Positions 17,825 to 27,500 of a DNA stretch of 64,000 bases are shown here, in pieces. Every line of letters begins with the position of its first letter. Within the stretch, counting starts at the first letter, position 1. The DNA lies in NCBI GenBank assembly GCA_021204865.1, contig JAJPYQ010000041.1, positions 1 to 64,000 on the forward strand, given 5' to 3'. The notes below the pieces were generated by a model that saw nothing but the letters and a program-made list of their open reading frames with translations, did not search any database and was not told the DNA's origin. The translations under genes were made by a program, and so were the position numbers. The DNA is from Prevotellaceae bacterium. GTDB taxonomy: Bacteria > Bacteroidota > Bacteroidia > Bacteroidales > Bacteroidaceae.

Positions 17825-20173
17825 ATGCCCCTCCGCCTTCTGCTTTGCCTACTGCTCTGCCTGCCCATCGTGGGTTATGCCCAAGGCGACGGGCAGCTGG
17901 ACAGCATCCGAAGCCTGCTCGGCAAGGCAGACTACGGTGCAGCCCTCGACTCCTGCCAGTCGGCGCTAAGGCAGATTGAGGGCAACACGAGGCAGAGGCG
18001 CAAGCAAGCCACGCTCCAGTACTACGCAGGGGTGAGCCTGAAGGGCTTGGGCAGGTACGCCAAGGCGGACGAGATGTACGGCAAGGCGCTCGAGCAGGCT
18101 AAGTACAACGAGGACACCCTCAGCGTCTGCCTCTACAGCTACAGCTACGCCAACCTTCTGATGCTCTCGGGCAGCTACCGCAAGGCTATCGGGCTGCTCG
18201 AGGCAATGCCTGCGGGCACTCGCTACGACGGGCAGCGGCTCTTGACGCTCTCTTCCTTATATTATATGCGTGACGAGGAGGGCGACAGGGAGAAGGCGCT
18301 GGCGTACGTCAATGAGTACCTCTCTACGCATAGCCCCGGGGAGGCAGACTATGCCGTGGCGCTGCAAGACCGTGGCTTCATCCTCTGGGGCGGGGGAGAG
18401 CTGGAGGAGGCAAGGCGGGACATCAGCGAGGCTCTAAGCCTTGAGCATCCGCCCACACGCTATGTCGTACTTGGCAACCTCGCTATGGTGGAGGCTGACC
18501 TCGGGGACTTCCCCTCGGCTCTTAGGCACATAGACGAAGCCTTGCAAGGGCAGGGCGGCACGCCTCAGCACCCTGACTACCTCGTCTCCCTCCGCAAGAA
18601 GGCGCTGATACTGCTTAAGGCGGGAGAGAGGGAGCAGGCGCTGAGCCTCTACCGCACCTACTTCGAGGCGGAGAGGCGGCAGCTGGAGGAAGCCTTCGCC
18701 AAGACGAAGGACAACGAGTTCCGCCTCAACTACTGGTACTCGCAGAAGCCGCACGTCTCGGAGGTGTTCCAGCTTGAGGACACCGCCCCCGCCTTCCTCT
18801 ACGACGTTGCCCTCTACCGGCGGCAGATGGCTCTGCTCCCCACGGGCTGTGCCGACATCGCCAAGGAGACCGGCGCAAGCCTCGCTGAGCTTAGGAAGGC
18901 ATTGAAGCCCAACGAGGCTGCCATTGAGTTCGTTTGCTACTACGACGACACTGCCAAGGACACCATCTACGCCGCCCTCGTAGCCTCGCCCAAGGCTTCC
19001 CCCAAGTACGTGTACCTCTTAACTAAGAAGGAGCTGCACGGCTACCTCCTATCAGACGGAACGGAACTGGAGGAAGCGGTGTGCTCTTCGTCGGCAGGGC
19101 TGAAGAACCTTATCTATACAGATAGCACACTGGCTCGCAAGGTGTGGAAGCCCCTCCTCGAGGCTCTGCCCTCCAGCTGCTCCACCATCTACTTCGCCCC
19201 CGACGGCATCCTTCAGATGCTCGCCATAGAGAGCCTGCCTTACGCCCCGCTCAAGGGCAAGGACGCGCGAAGGCTTACCTCAACCGCCAACCTCATCAGC
19301 CGCAGCTCAGCTGTAAAGCGAGGCAGGAAGCGGGTGCTCGTGATAGGAGGCGTTGACTACGACGCTGCCGACGGTGAGGCACTGGCTGAAGGAGAGGAGA
19401 CCAACCACCTCGCCTACGACTATATGAAGGATGAGTTCGGGCTTGATGTCTCGAAGGGGGCATTCTCCTACCTCCAAGGCAGCAAGGCGGAGGCGGACTC
19501 CATCCTCAGCAAGCTGCCCGACGCTGAGGGCAGTGAGGAGGGACACAGCTCGGAGTACTACCTTAAGCGCAGCTTAGGGCAGTATGACATTGTGCATCTC
19601 TCCACCCACGGGTACAGCCTTAAGGTGAACGTGGGAAGGAATTCGCTTATGCAGGGCGACAGCCTAATGGCGGACAAGACCTTGCTTGCCTCGGGCATTG
19701 CCCTTCGTGGCGCTAACGTGGCAGGGAAGGCGGGCGAGAAGGAGGACGGACTGCTCTCCGCCCGTGAGCTTTGCGACCTCGACAGCCTCGAGGGTGTGGA
19801 GCTTGTGGTGCTCTCAGCCTGCCAGACGGCTCAGGGGGTTGTGAGCGACGAGGGTCCCGCAGGGGTGGTGCGAGGCTTGAAGAAGGCAGGCGTTAAGACA
19901 ATAATGGCGACGCTCTGGCCAGTGGACGACACTGCCACCTCGCTCTTTATGAACGCCTTCTACGATGCCTTGCAGACCAAAGGCGCAACGAAGCACGAAG
20001 CCTTCCTCAAGGCGCAGGAGGCGGTTAGGAGCTTCACCGTCTCCCGCCCCGCTATGCGCTTCTCCCCACGCACTCTCAGCCACCAGCCCGACAGAGGGGC
20101 TGCCCTTACGCTCTCGCAGCCTTACGCCTCGCCCTACTACTGGGCACCGTTCATTATGATAGACGACCTATAA
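17825..20173 (+). CDS. Exported TPR-CHAT domain protein
   Basis: Signal peptide MPLRLLLCLLLCLPIVGYAQ, TPR-like region, CHAT motifs HLSTHGYS and LVVLSACQTAQG. Confidence 0.87.
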   Translation: MPLRLLLCLLLCLPIVGYAQGDGQLDSIRSLLGKADYGAALDSCQSALRQIEGNTRQRRKQATLQYYAGVSLKGLGRYAKADEMYGKALEQAKYNEDTLSVCLYSYSYANLLMLSGSYRKAIGLLEAMPAGTRYDGQRLLTLSSLYYMRDEEGDREKALAYVNEYLSTHSPGEADYAVALQDRGFILWGGGELEEARRDISEALSLEHPPTRYVVLGNLAMVEADLGDFPSALRHIDEALQGQGGTPQHPDYLVSLRKKALILLKAGEREQALSLYRTYFEAERRQLEEAFAKTKDNEFRLNYWYSQKPHVSEVFQLEDTAPAFLYDVALYRRQMALLPTGCADIAKETGASLAELRKALKPNEAAIEFVCYYDDTAKDTIYAALVASPKASPKYVYLLTKKELHGYLLSDGTELEEAVCSSSAGLKNLIYTDSTLARKVWKPLLEALPSSCSTIYFAPDGILQMLAIESLPYAPLKGKDARRLTSTANLISRSSAVKRGRKRVLVIGGVDYDAADGEALAEGEETNHLAYDYMKDEFGLDVSKGAFSYLQGSKAEADSILSKLPDAEGSEEGHSSEYYLKRSLGQYDIVHLSTHGYSLKVNVGRNSLMQGDSLMADKTLLASGIALRGANVAGKAGEKEDGLLSARELCDLDSLEGVELVVLSACQTAQGVVSDEGPAGVVRGLKKAGVKTIMATLWPVDDTATSLFMNAFYDALQTKGATKHEAFLKAQEAVRSFTVSRPAMRFSPRTLSHQPDRGAALTLSQPYASPYYWAPFIMIDDL

Positions 20174-20184
20174 ACAACACCGAT

Positions 20185-21657
20185 ATGAAAGCAAGACCTT
20201 TACTAATGCTTGCCACGCTTTGCGCCGCTCTCTCCTCTCAGGCTCAGAACGCCCCTCAGGGTGGAGGCGGAGGAGGAACGCAAGCGGGCAGCGGGCAGCG
20301 AACGTTCGAGATCATTGTCAAGGAGGACGCTGAACAAACCAACACCCGAGATATCAACTGGGAAACCCAGCAGAGGGGGTTCCTCAGCTTCGGCTCTAAT
20401 ATGTTCTCGCTCTACCGCACCGCCGTTGCCGAGAAGTTCAGCAACTCGTCCACCAACATCATCAGCCAGGGCATCAACTTCCTCTACCAGAAGCTCGCCA
20501 GCCACCGACAGGACTGGATGCAGGCAGTGCAGAAGGAGTGCACCTACACCAAGAACCTCGCAATGCAAACCGAGGTGGTGGACTTCTACCGTGAGCCCTC
20601 CACCTACGGTGCCCTCGACCCCACGGGCATCGTCTTCACTGGCTTCGGCTGCCGACAGTACACCACGGGTGAGGCTTCCTCCCAGACGGGGCAGCCAACT
20701 GCGGTAGGCGGAGGGCAGCAAGGAGCGACACCTCCTCAAGGGGGCGGTAAGGCTGAGGGCACGCCCTCCGACACCGTGCCTGTCTTCTACATCTTTTGCA
20801 ACCTGCTCACCGACGACCTCGGCCAGATGCACATCATTAACCACGGCAAGTTCATGGTGGAGGTAGACTCCATCTACTTCAACCCCTTCGCCTGCAACCT
20901 GCCCAACGACAGCACCGCCGCCAATGGCACAGGCCACATCGACTTCGACTTCCACAAGCGCAAGGATCTCGTCTTCACCCTCACCGCCAACATCACCTCC
21001 TCCTGGATGAACGAGGCGATACAGGTCTATCGGGACGTCCCCCTCGGCGAGTTCAAGGTGACGGTAAGGATAGACTCGGCAGCCCTCAACAAGGCTGGGG
21101 TCTTCACCTACGACCGCAACCACGAGGACTCCAAGAAGGCGAAGGAGAAGTACATCTCGGTGGAGGGCGAGAGCTTCATCGTGCCTCGCTCGTACGTCGG
21201 TATGAAGGACACCATCTCCTACGCCAGCCTCTGGGGCACTGGGCAGTACAAGATTAATATGGTGGTGAGCGAGTCGTGCAGCATCAACCAGGAATTCTAC
21301 TTGGAGAAGCAGGACAGCGCCGCCACTAAGCAGATGGCTCAGGGAGACAGCAAGCAGGGCAAGAAGCAGAAGAAGCAGAAGCAGAAGTGGAACGACGAGT
21401 GGAAGAAGGAGTGGAAGATAATCAAGGCTCGGCAGCACTCCTCCTCGTTCTGGGACACCGTGAAGGAGCAGGTCGTCAGCGAGTGGAGGGGCAACGAGTG
21501 GATTACCACCATCATAGAGCCCGCGTCATCCTCCATCATCTCGGGTGTCACCGAGACGCTTGGGGGTGACAGCTCCACAGGAGGCGGAGGCATGGGGCAG
21601 GGCGGCTCCCAGAATGGCGGCACTGGAACGCCTCAGGGAACGGCAGGCCCACACTGA
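20185..21657 (+). CDS. Exported hypothetical protein downstream of CHAT protein
   Basis: Signal peptide MKARPLLMLATLCAALSSQAQ; Gly-rich termini; same-strand 11-bp gap. Confidence 0.7.
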   Translation: MKARPLLMLATLCAALSSQAQNAPQGGGGGGTQAGSGQRTFEIIVKEDAEQTNTRDINWETQQRGFLSFGSNMFSLYRTAVAEKFSNSSTNIISQGINFLYQKLASHRQDWMQAVQKECTYTKNLAMQTEVVDFYREPSTYGALDPTGIVFTGFGCRQYTTGEASSQTGQPTAVGGGQQGATPPQGGGKAEGTPSDTVPVFYIFCNLLTDDLGQMHIINHGKFMVEVDSIYFNPFACNLPNDSTAANGTGHIDFDFHKRKDLVFTLTANITSSWMNEAIQVYRDVPLGEFKVTVRIDSAALNKAGVFTYDRNHEDSKKAKEKYISVEGESFIVPRSYVGMKDTISYASLWGTGQYKINMVVSESCSINQEFYLEKQDSAATKQMAQGDSKQGKKQKKQKQKWNDEWKKEWKIIKARQHSSSFWDTVKEQVVSEWRGNEWITTIIEPASSSIISGVTETLGGDSSTGGGGMGQGGSQNGGTGTPQGTAGPH

Positions 21658-21686
21658 TCCCACCCTTATCTTATATAATATAGCAT

Positions 21687-21722
21687 AGCCAGCCGCGGCC
21701 CCTTGCCACGGCTGGCTTTCTT
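21687..21722 (+). terminator. Rho-independent terminator
   Basis: agccagccg...cggctggct followed by ttctttat. Confidence 0.75.
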
Positions 21723-21743
21723 TATGCCCATACGCCACGGGCC

Positions 21744-21767
21744 GCGACGACTCACAGTGAGGCTCCG
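21744..21767 (+). repeat. Interspersed palindrome E, copy 1
   Basis: gcgacgactcacagtgaggctccg. Confidence 0.6.
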
Positions 21768-21792
21768 TTGCGCCTATACGCTACCCGTCAGG

Positions 21793-21859
21793 CAACCCAT
21801 TGCGATGGGTTCAAGACAACCCATTGCGATGGGTTCCGGGCAACCCATTGCGATGGGTT
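21793..21859. repeat. Hairpin array family C, 3 units of 24 bp
   Basis: caacccattgcgatgggtt at 21793, 21817, 21841. Confidence 0.9.
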
Positions 21860-21995
21860 GTGTGAAGGGTGTTATATAGGCTTCACGGTCCCTACGGTAT
21901 AGGCTCCGCGGCGCCTCTTAGCCAATCGCCGCGGCTTTCGCTTGCTTCTTGCCCTCGTTCTCCTTACTTTTGTAAGCATATAAGTAACAGTCACC

Positions 21996-24521
21996 ATGAA
22001 GAAGATACTCTTTGCTATTCTGTCGATACTTGCTTGTATGCAGTGGAGATGCCACTCTGCGGAAAGCGACGGCCTCTCCGTGTCCACCTATCAGACAGTT
22101 GTTGGGGAGCTGCTGCAGCCAGATGAGATATTCATCCAGTTCCGTGATGTGTATGTGAATGCCTATGAGTACGTGGCTATTGTGGTCGACCCCGAAGCCG
22201 ACAACACGGTGGTGACCTATCTGTTTGAGAGCAGTAGTCTACATCCCTTCGCCCGTGAGGACTGCACCAACGCACGCCTTGGGCAGTTGGTGTGGGGACC
22301 TTTGCAAGAAGCTGTGCAAGGGAAGAGGAACATCTATTTCTCAGCCTCAGGCGAGCTGTATAATTACCCTATCGAATATCTGCTAGCCCCCGATGACACC
22401 TCTATGCAGATGAACGAGGAGTTCAACATGTACCGCTTGTCGGGCATAGAGCAGCTTGCAAGGTGTGGTGTCGAGGATGTGCGACAGAGAAAGGCGGTGG
22501 TGTTTGGTGGCTTGGAGTTCGACAATAATGCATACGACACAGACACAGAGAGCAGTGACTTGCTGGCTTTCCGTGGTGCGTTGTCGTATCCCCAAGAGCT
22601 CCCGCAAACGCAGGAGGAGGTAACATACATCGACTCTCTACTCAGGCAGAAGAACGTGCTTGTCTCCCTGCAGACGGGAAAGAGCGGAGGGAAGGAAGCC
22701 TTCAGCGAGGTGGCTCAAAGCGACATCAGCCTGCTGCACCTGGCTACCCACGGAAGCTATGACCCCAACCTCCACGTGACGGACGAGAGCCAACTGAAGA
22801 AATGGATGTTGAGCAGGACAGCGATCTACCTCTCGGGTGACTACAACCAATACTCGTCCCAGGCGGAAAGCGGGCTTGTCACTGGCAGGGATATTGCCTC
22901 AATGGACTTGGATAACCTTGGTCTTGTGGTGCTGTCTGCTTGTCAGACAGGGCTTGGCGATGTGTTCGAGGGCAAGCAATACGGTTTGCCCACCGCCTTC
23001 AAGGAAGCAGAGGCGAAATCAATACTCGGCTCTCTTTGGCAGGTAGACGACGATGCCACAAAGCTGCTTATGATACGCTTCTATTCTAATCTGACGAGCG
23101 GTCTCGACAAGCTTGAGGCACTGAAGGAAGCCCAGTCCTTCGTGCGTAACTACGAAAGGTCTACCGATAAGGCAGGAGGCTACGAGCGACCCTATGCGGA
23201 ACCTGTCTTCTGGGCTGCGTTCGTGATGCTGGATGCCAACAAGACGCTTTATAAGCCAGTCTCTCAGGTGGCTCTCGACTTCATCAAGCAGTTCAGGGAC
23301 GAGAACCTCTTAGGCTCTTTCGTGGAGCAGGATGTGGAGGACTGGCAGAAATACAAGGGTCTGCTCCAGCCGGAGGATGCCCTCATCTACTTCTACAACT
23401 ACACGCTTGTCTCAGGCGAGGATGAGTATGTGGCACTGATCTACTCGCCCGAATGCCCGGACGGCAAGATAGTTCCTGTGTATAGAGGTGCTGGGCAAGG
23501 CATAGGTCGGCTACCGCTGTGGGATGATGATGATGAGCAATGGTGGGGTCTCGCAGACACGATATATGCAAGGCTTGAACCTCATATCTCTGGTAAGACC
23601 CGCATCTTCTTCCGCCCGACGGGGATGTTTAACAGCCTGCCCATAGAGAACCTTCTGGAGTGCGTCCACCCTGATTTGTCATTCTATCGCATATCGTCAG
23701 GCGAGTCGCTGAAGTTTCTTGCGGAGGAGCGGAGGCAGCCAACCTCTGCCTTGCTCGTTGGCGGACTGGATTACACGTACGGAGAGAAGGAGCTTTTGCC
23801 CTCTGAGGGAACACTGTGTTCGCCAGGTGTGGTCTATAAGGGGCTTTTGCCATTGCCACAAACTAAGAGGGAAGTAGAGAATGCCGATTCTATCTTAAGG
23901 CTTTATATGAATGACGTGGTGTTGTTGGAGGAACGAGACGCGACGGAGAATAAGCTGAGGGGCATTCTCTCAGAACGACAGTTCGATATTATGTATTTTG
24001 CCACTCAAGGAGGCAATCTTAGGCTTGAAGATTTGCTAAGGCATAAACCGGGGAAGAGGATAATGCACGTGAAGCCCCACCCCTCACTTAGGGAGAATTT
24101 GTTGGAATGTGGCTTTGTCGCATTATCGTGTGCCAATATAAATGTATCAGCAGAACCAGAGGCTGACGAGGATAACATCCTTTCTGCGTTGGAGGTTTCC
24201 CAGATGGATCTTGGCAATACGGATTTGGTGGTTCTCGCCACGTCATCTTCTCTTTCCAGTGCTTCCACGTCATGCCAGACGTTCGGCTTGGCTTACGCTT
24301 TCAGGCAGGCTGGAGTCAAATCTATTATGGCGACAACGGATAATGTTTCAGATTATGCTACTCAAATGCTAATAACAGAGTTCTATCGGCAGTGGGCATC
24401 AGGGAAAAGCAAACACGATGCGCTGCGAGCGGCACAGGAGTATGTTCGCGACGTGGAGGATGGCAGATATGCGGACATAGAGTATTGGGCAGCCTTTGTC
24501 CTTATGGATGCCATCAATTAA
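21996..24521 (+). CDS. Exported double CHAT-domain protein; second CHAT domain degenerate
   Basis: First CHAT LLHLATHGSYDPN / LVVLSACQTGLGDV; second CHAT-like IMYFATQGGNL / LVVLATSSSLSS lacks His and Cys. Confidence 0.83.
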   Translation: MKKILFAILSILACMQWRCHSAESDGLSVSTYQTVVGELLQPDEIFIQFRDVYVNAYEYVAIVVDPEADNTVVTYLFESSSLHPFAREDCTNARLGQLVWGPLQEAVQGKRNIYFSASGELYNYPIEYLLAPDDTSMQMNEEFNMYRLSGIEQLARCGVEDVRQRKAVVFGGLEFDNNAYDTDTESSDLLAFRGALSYPQELPQTQEEVTYIDSLLRQKNVLVSLQTGKSGGKEAFSEVAQSDISLLHLATHGSYDPNLHVTDESQLKKWMLSRTAIYLSGDYNQYSSQAESGLVTGRDIASMDLDNLGLVVLSACQTGLGDVFEGKQYGLPTAFKEAEAKSILGSLWQVDDDATKLLMIRFYSNLTSGLDKLEALKEAQSFVRNYERSTDKAGGYERPYAEPVFWAAFVMLDANKTLYKPVSQVALDFIKQFRDENLLGSFVEQDVEDWQKYKGLLQPEDALIYFYNYTLVSGEDEYVALIYSPECPDGKIVPVYRGAGQGIGRLPLWDDDDEQWWGLADTIYARLEPHISGKTRIFFRPTGMFNSLPIENLLECVHPDLSFYRISSGESLKFLAEERRQPTSALLVGGLDYTYGEKELLPSEGTLCSPGVVYKGLLPLPQTKREVENADSILRLYMNDVVLLEERDATENKLRGILSERQFDIMYFATQGGNLRLEDLLRHKPGKRIMHVKPHPSLRENLLECGFVALSCANINVSAEPEADEDNILSALEVSQMDLGNTDLVVLATSSSLSSASTSCQTFGLAYAFRQAGVKSIMATTDNVSDYATQMLITEFYRQWASGKSKHDALRAAQEYVRDVEDGRYADIEYWAAFVLMDAIN

Positions 24522-24530
24522 TGTTCCGTC

Positions 24531-27500
24531 TCACTCCATCAGCACGAAGGGAGCCCAGTAGTAGGGCTCGGGGTATTGGGAGCGCACCTTGCTGACTGCC
24601 TCTTGGAGGGCTGCCTGCTTGGTGTTGCCGCTAAGCCACGAGCGGTAGAACTCCTGCATCAGCAGGGAGGTGGACTTGTCGCTCACGCTCCACAGGCTGA
24701 CGAGCATCGACCCTACTCCCGCCTGCATGAAGCCTCGGGGCAAGCCGAACACTCCCTCGAAGCTGTAGTTGCCCAGGGCGGTGACGCAGGCGGAGAGCAC
24801 CACGAGCTGGGTGCCGTGCAGGTTGAGCCTCCCCACCTCGTCGGCGGTCAGTATGCCGTCCTTGTCCTCCTCGCTGCTCTCTCCCCTCCACGCTGACTCT
24901 GCGTTGCTGAAAGCCACCCCTGCCCGTCGCATCGCAAGGTAGGAGTTCTGCATATTGTTGCTGTAGTAGGGGATGCCTGTCAGGTCGACATCATTGGAGA
25001 GGTAGAAGCCGTGCGTGGCGAGGTGGATTACGTCGGGGCTGCTTGCGGACAGCTGCCTGAACGTGTCCTCGGAGGCTTCGCTCCCCGTCCTGAGGGTGAT
25101 GTGTCCTTTGAGCTGCTTCTGCCCCTCCATTTCCGAGGCTATGCTCTTCACCTCCGCCCCCGTGTTAGAGAGGTAGGGGAAGTGGTCTCGTTTCGCCCCT
25201 CTTGAGTCGCTGAAGTCGTCGATGGCGAGGCTCTCTTCCAGTCCCCTTGTGCTTGCCTCGCCGTTGGAGGCAAGCAGAGCCTGAGTGTCGGAGTAGAACA
25301 TATCGCCCATCAACAGAGCGGACGATGGCTGCCTCTCCTCGCTTGGGCGCAGTATCTTGGCGGTGGTGGTGAGCTGACAGAGGGTGTACTTGTCCGTCAG
25401 GTAGCCGCCTGAGGGCAGGCTGAAGGCGGCGAAGGCGAGGCTGTTGAACACTCCCGACGTGGCAAGGTAGACGGTCTTCACCCCGTCGAGCCGCTCCTCT
25501 ATGGGCTGCCAAAGCATGGAGTAGAGGTCGAGCGCACGGTCGTTATAGAGCATCATTGCGAGCTGCTCCGACTTCTTCGCCCCAAGGCTCTGCAGGCTCA
25601 GCATAAGGCTGTCTGTCCTTATCAGCCTAACCGCCGAGGGGGCTTTGCTGTCGCTCCTTAGCACGAGAGCCATCACGTAGTTGGCTGAACCCACGAACTC
25701 GATGGCAGCCTCGTCGGGCGATAGCTTGTCCCTTATCTGCTGCCACGTCACGTCCGCCAAGTCCTCCTGCCTGTACTGTTCTGTAGCCTGAAGTAGCCTC
25801 TGCTCAAGGGTGTTAAGCTTGAACTGCAAGTCCGACAGCTGCTTGCCTTTGCCCGTGTCGCTGAAGTCCTCTGTCTCCATCGGCAGGCTTCTCATCTGCG
25901 CCTGCAAGAGGCTGAGGCTGTCAGCCATAGCTATGAGTTCCTTGTCGCCAGAGCTTGCTATCAGCTGCTTAGTCCGTACCTGCGAGCGGAGCTGCATACC
26001 AGTGCGATACAGCACAGCATCGTACACCTCTCCCGCCAGTTCCTCGGGCATATACTCCAACAGCTCGGCAAGCAGAGCGGCAGGGTCGTTGTAGGTGTCT
26101 AAGAAGTTATTCTGCTCCCTCTCCGTCATCAGCTGGAAGTTGCCGTCCATTATCTCCTTAAGGCAGATGTAGCAAAGGCGGGCGTATTTGAGTTGCTCTT
26201 GCCTGTTGCCCTGCTCTCGGTAGAAGTTGAGTATCCTTACCAAGATGAGCAGCCTGGTGCCTGCGGGGGGCGAGGGCAGCTCCATCAGCTTCCTGTAAGC
26301 CGTGTCCAGTGCCTTGCGCCCCTGTTGGTTCTTGCCCTGCGAGCAGTAGAAGTCGCATAGCTCCACTTGGGCGTTTATGAAGGACAATGCGCTTGCTCCC
26401 TCCATCGCCTCGCAGTACATCTCCATATAGTGTTGGGCTGTGGGGATGTCTTGCTTCACGAAGAAGTAGTAGTGGCCGAGGCTTTGCAGCCAAGTCGAGT
26501 ACGAGTCCATCTTGCGGTACTGCTCGTTGTTGCGGAACGACTGGTTGATGGCTTCGATAATGTCGGAGCTACCTTCGGCAAAGTCAATGACCTCGCTGCT
26601 CTGCATGCTTGCTAACATCACTGGGTTCTCTGTCTCAAGGTCGTCGTGCAGGCGTGTCAGCGTTGCCGAGATCTCGAAGCATTCGGCAAGAGCCTGTACC
26701 ACGTAGCTCATAAGGAACAGCTCGCTGTAGCCGCTTTGGGCGTAGAGGCTCTGCGTCATCTGCGATATAGTCGTGAGATACCTGCTTGTTTGCGTGAAGT
26801 CGTTGTTGCTTGAGCCGCTTATCAGATAGTAGCAGTTCCACAGGAAGCCGAGCATCTCGGGCGTTTGGTTGGCAGGGCTGTCGAGGTCTATCAGACTGAG
26901 CTGCCCGGAGAGGATGCGCTGAGCGTTCACCTTGTCGTCGAGGGCGTTGTATAGGATGTTAGCCTTTGCCAAGAGCATGTCGCTAAACTGCTTGTCAAAC
27001 TGCCCTCCTGAGAGTATGTCGTTCACCTCCATCCCTCGGTCAAGCATCTCCACGGCTTCCTCAAATCTGCCTGTCTCGCTCAGATAGCCCGCTGCCAGTT
27101 GGTAGTTGCCGACTAAGAAGTTAAGCGTGTCAGTGTCTGCGTTGAGGCAGTCCAACGCTTGGTTGAATAGTTCCTCTCGTTCCTGTTGGCTGCCCCCATT
27201 CTGTCCCAGTATTGCGTTCAGTTGCAGGAGGTAAAAGGAGCGCTGCGAGAGCGGCGTGTCGTCGTTGATGCTGTCAATCAGCTGTCTGCAAAGATTCTCG
27301 GCAAGCTCGTAGTCGCCTGCTGTGTAGGCGTAGTCGGCATAGTCGCTCAGCACACCGCGGAAGTCCTTTCCGCAGGCTTTCATCTCCGCTATCAGCTCAG
27401 GGTAGAGCGTGGCGGGAGTGTCGGGGTCGGGCGTGATAGCGATGAGGTTCTTTCGCTCTGTGAGATAGACGGTGGAGGTGTCTCCGTAGAGAGCCTTAGC

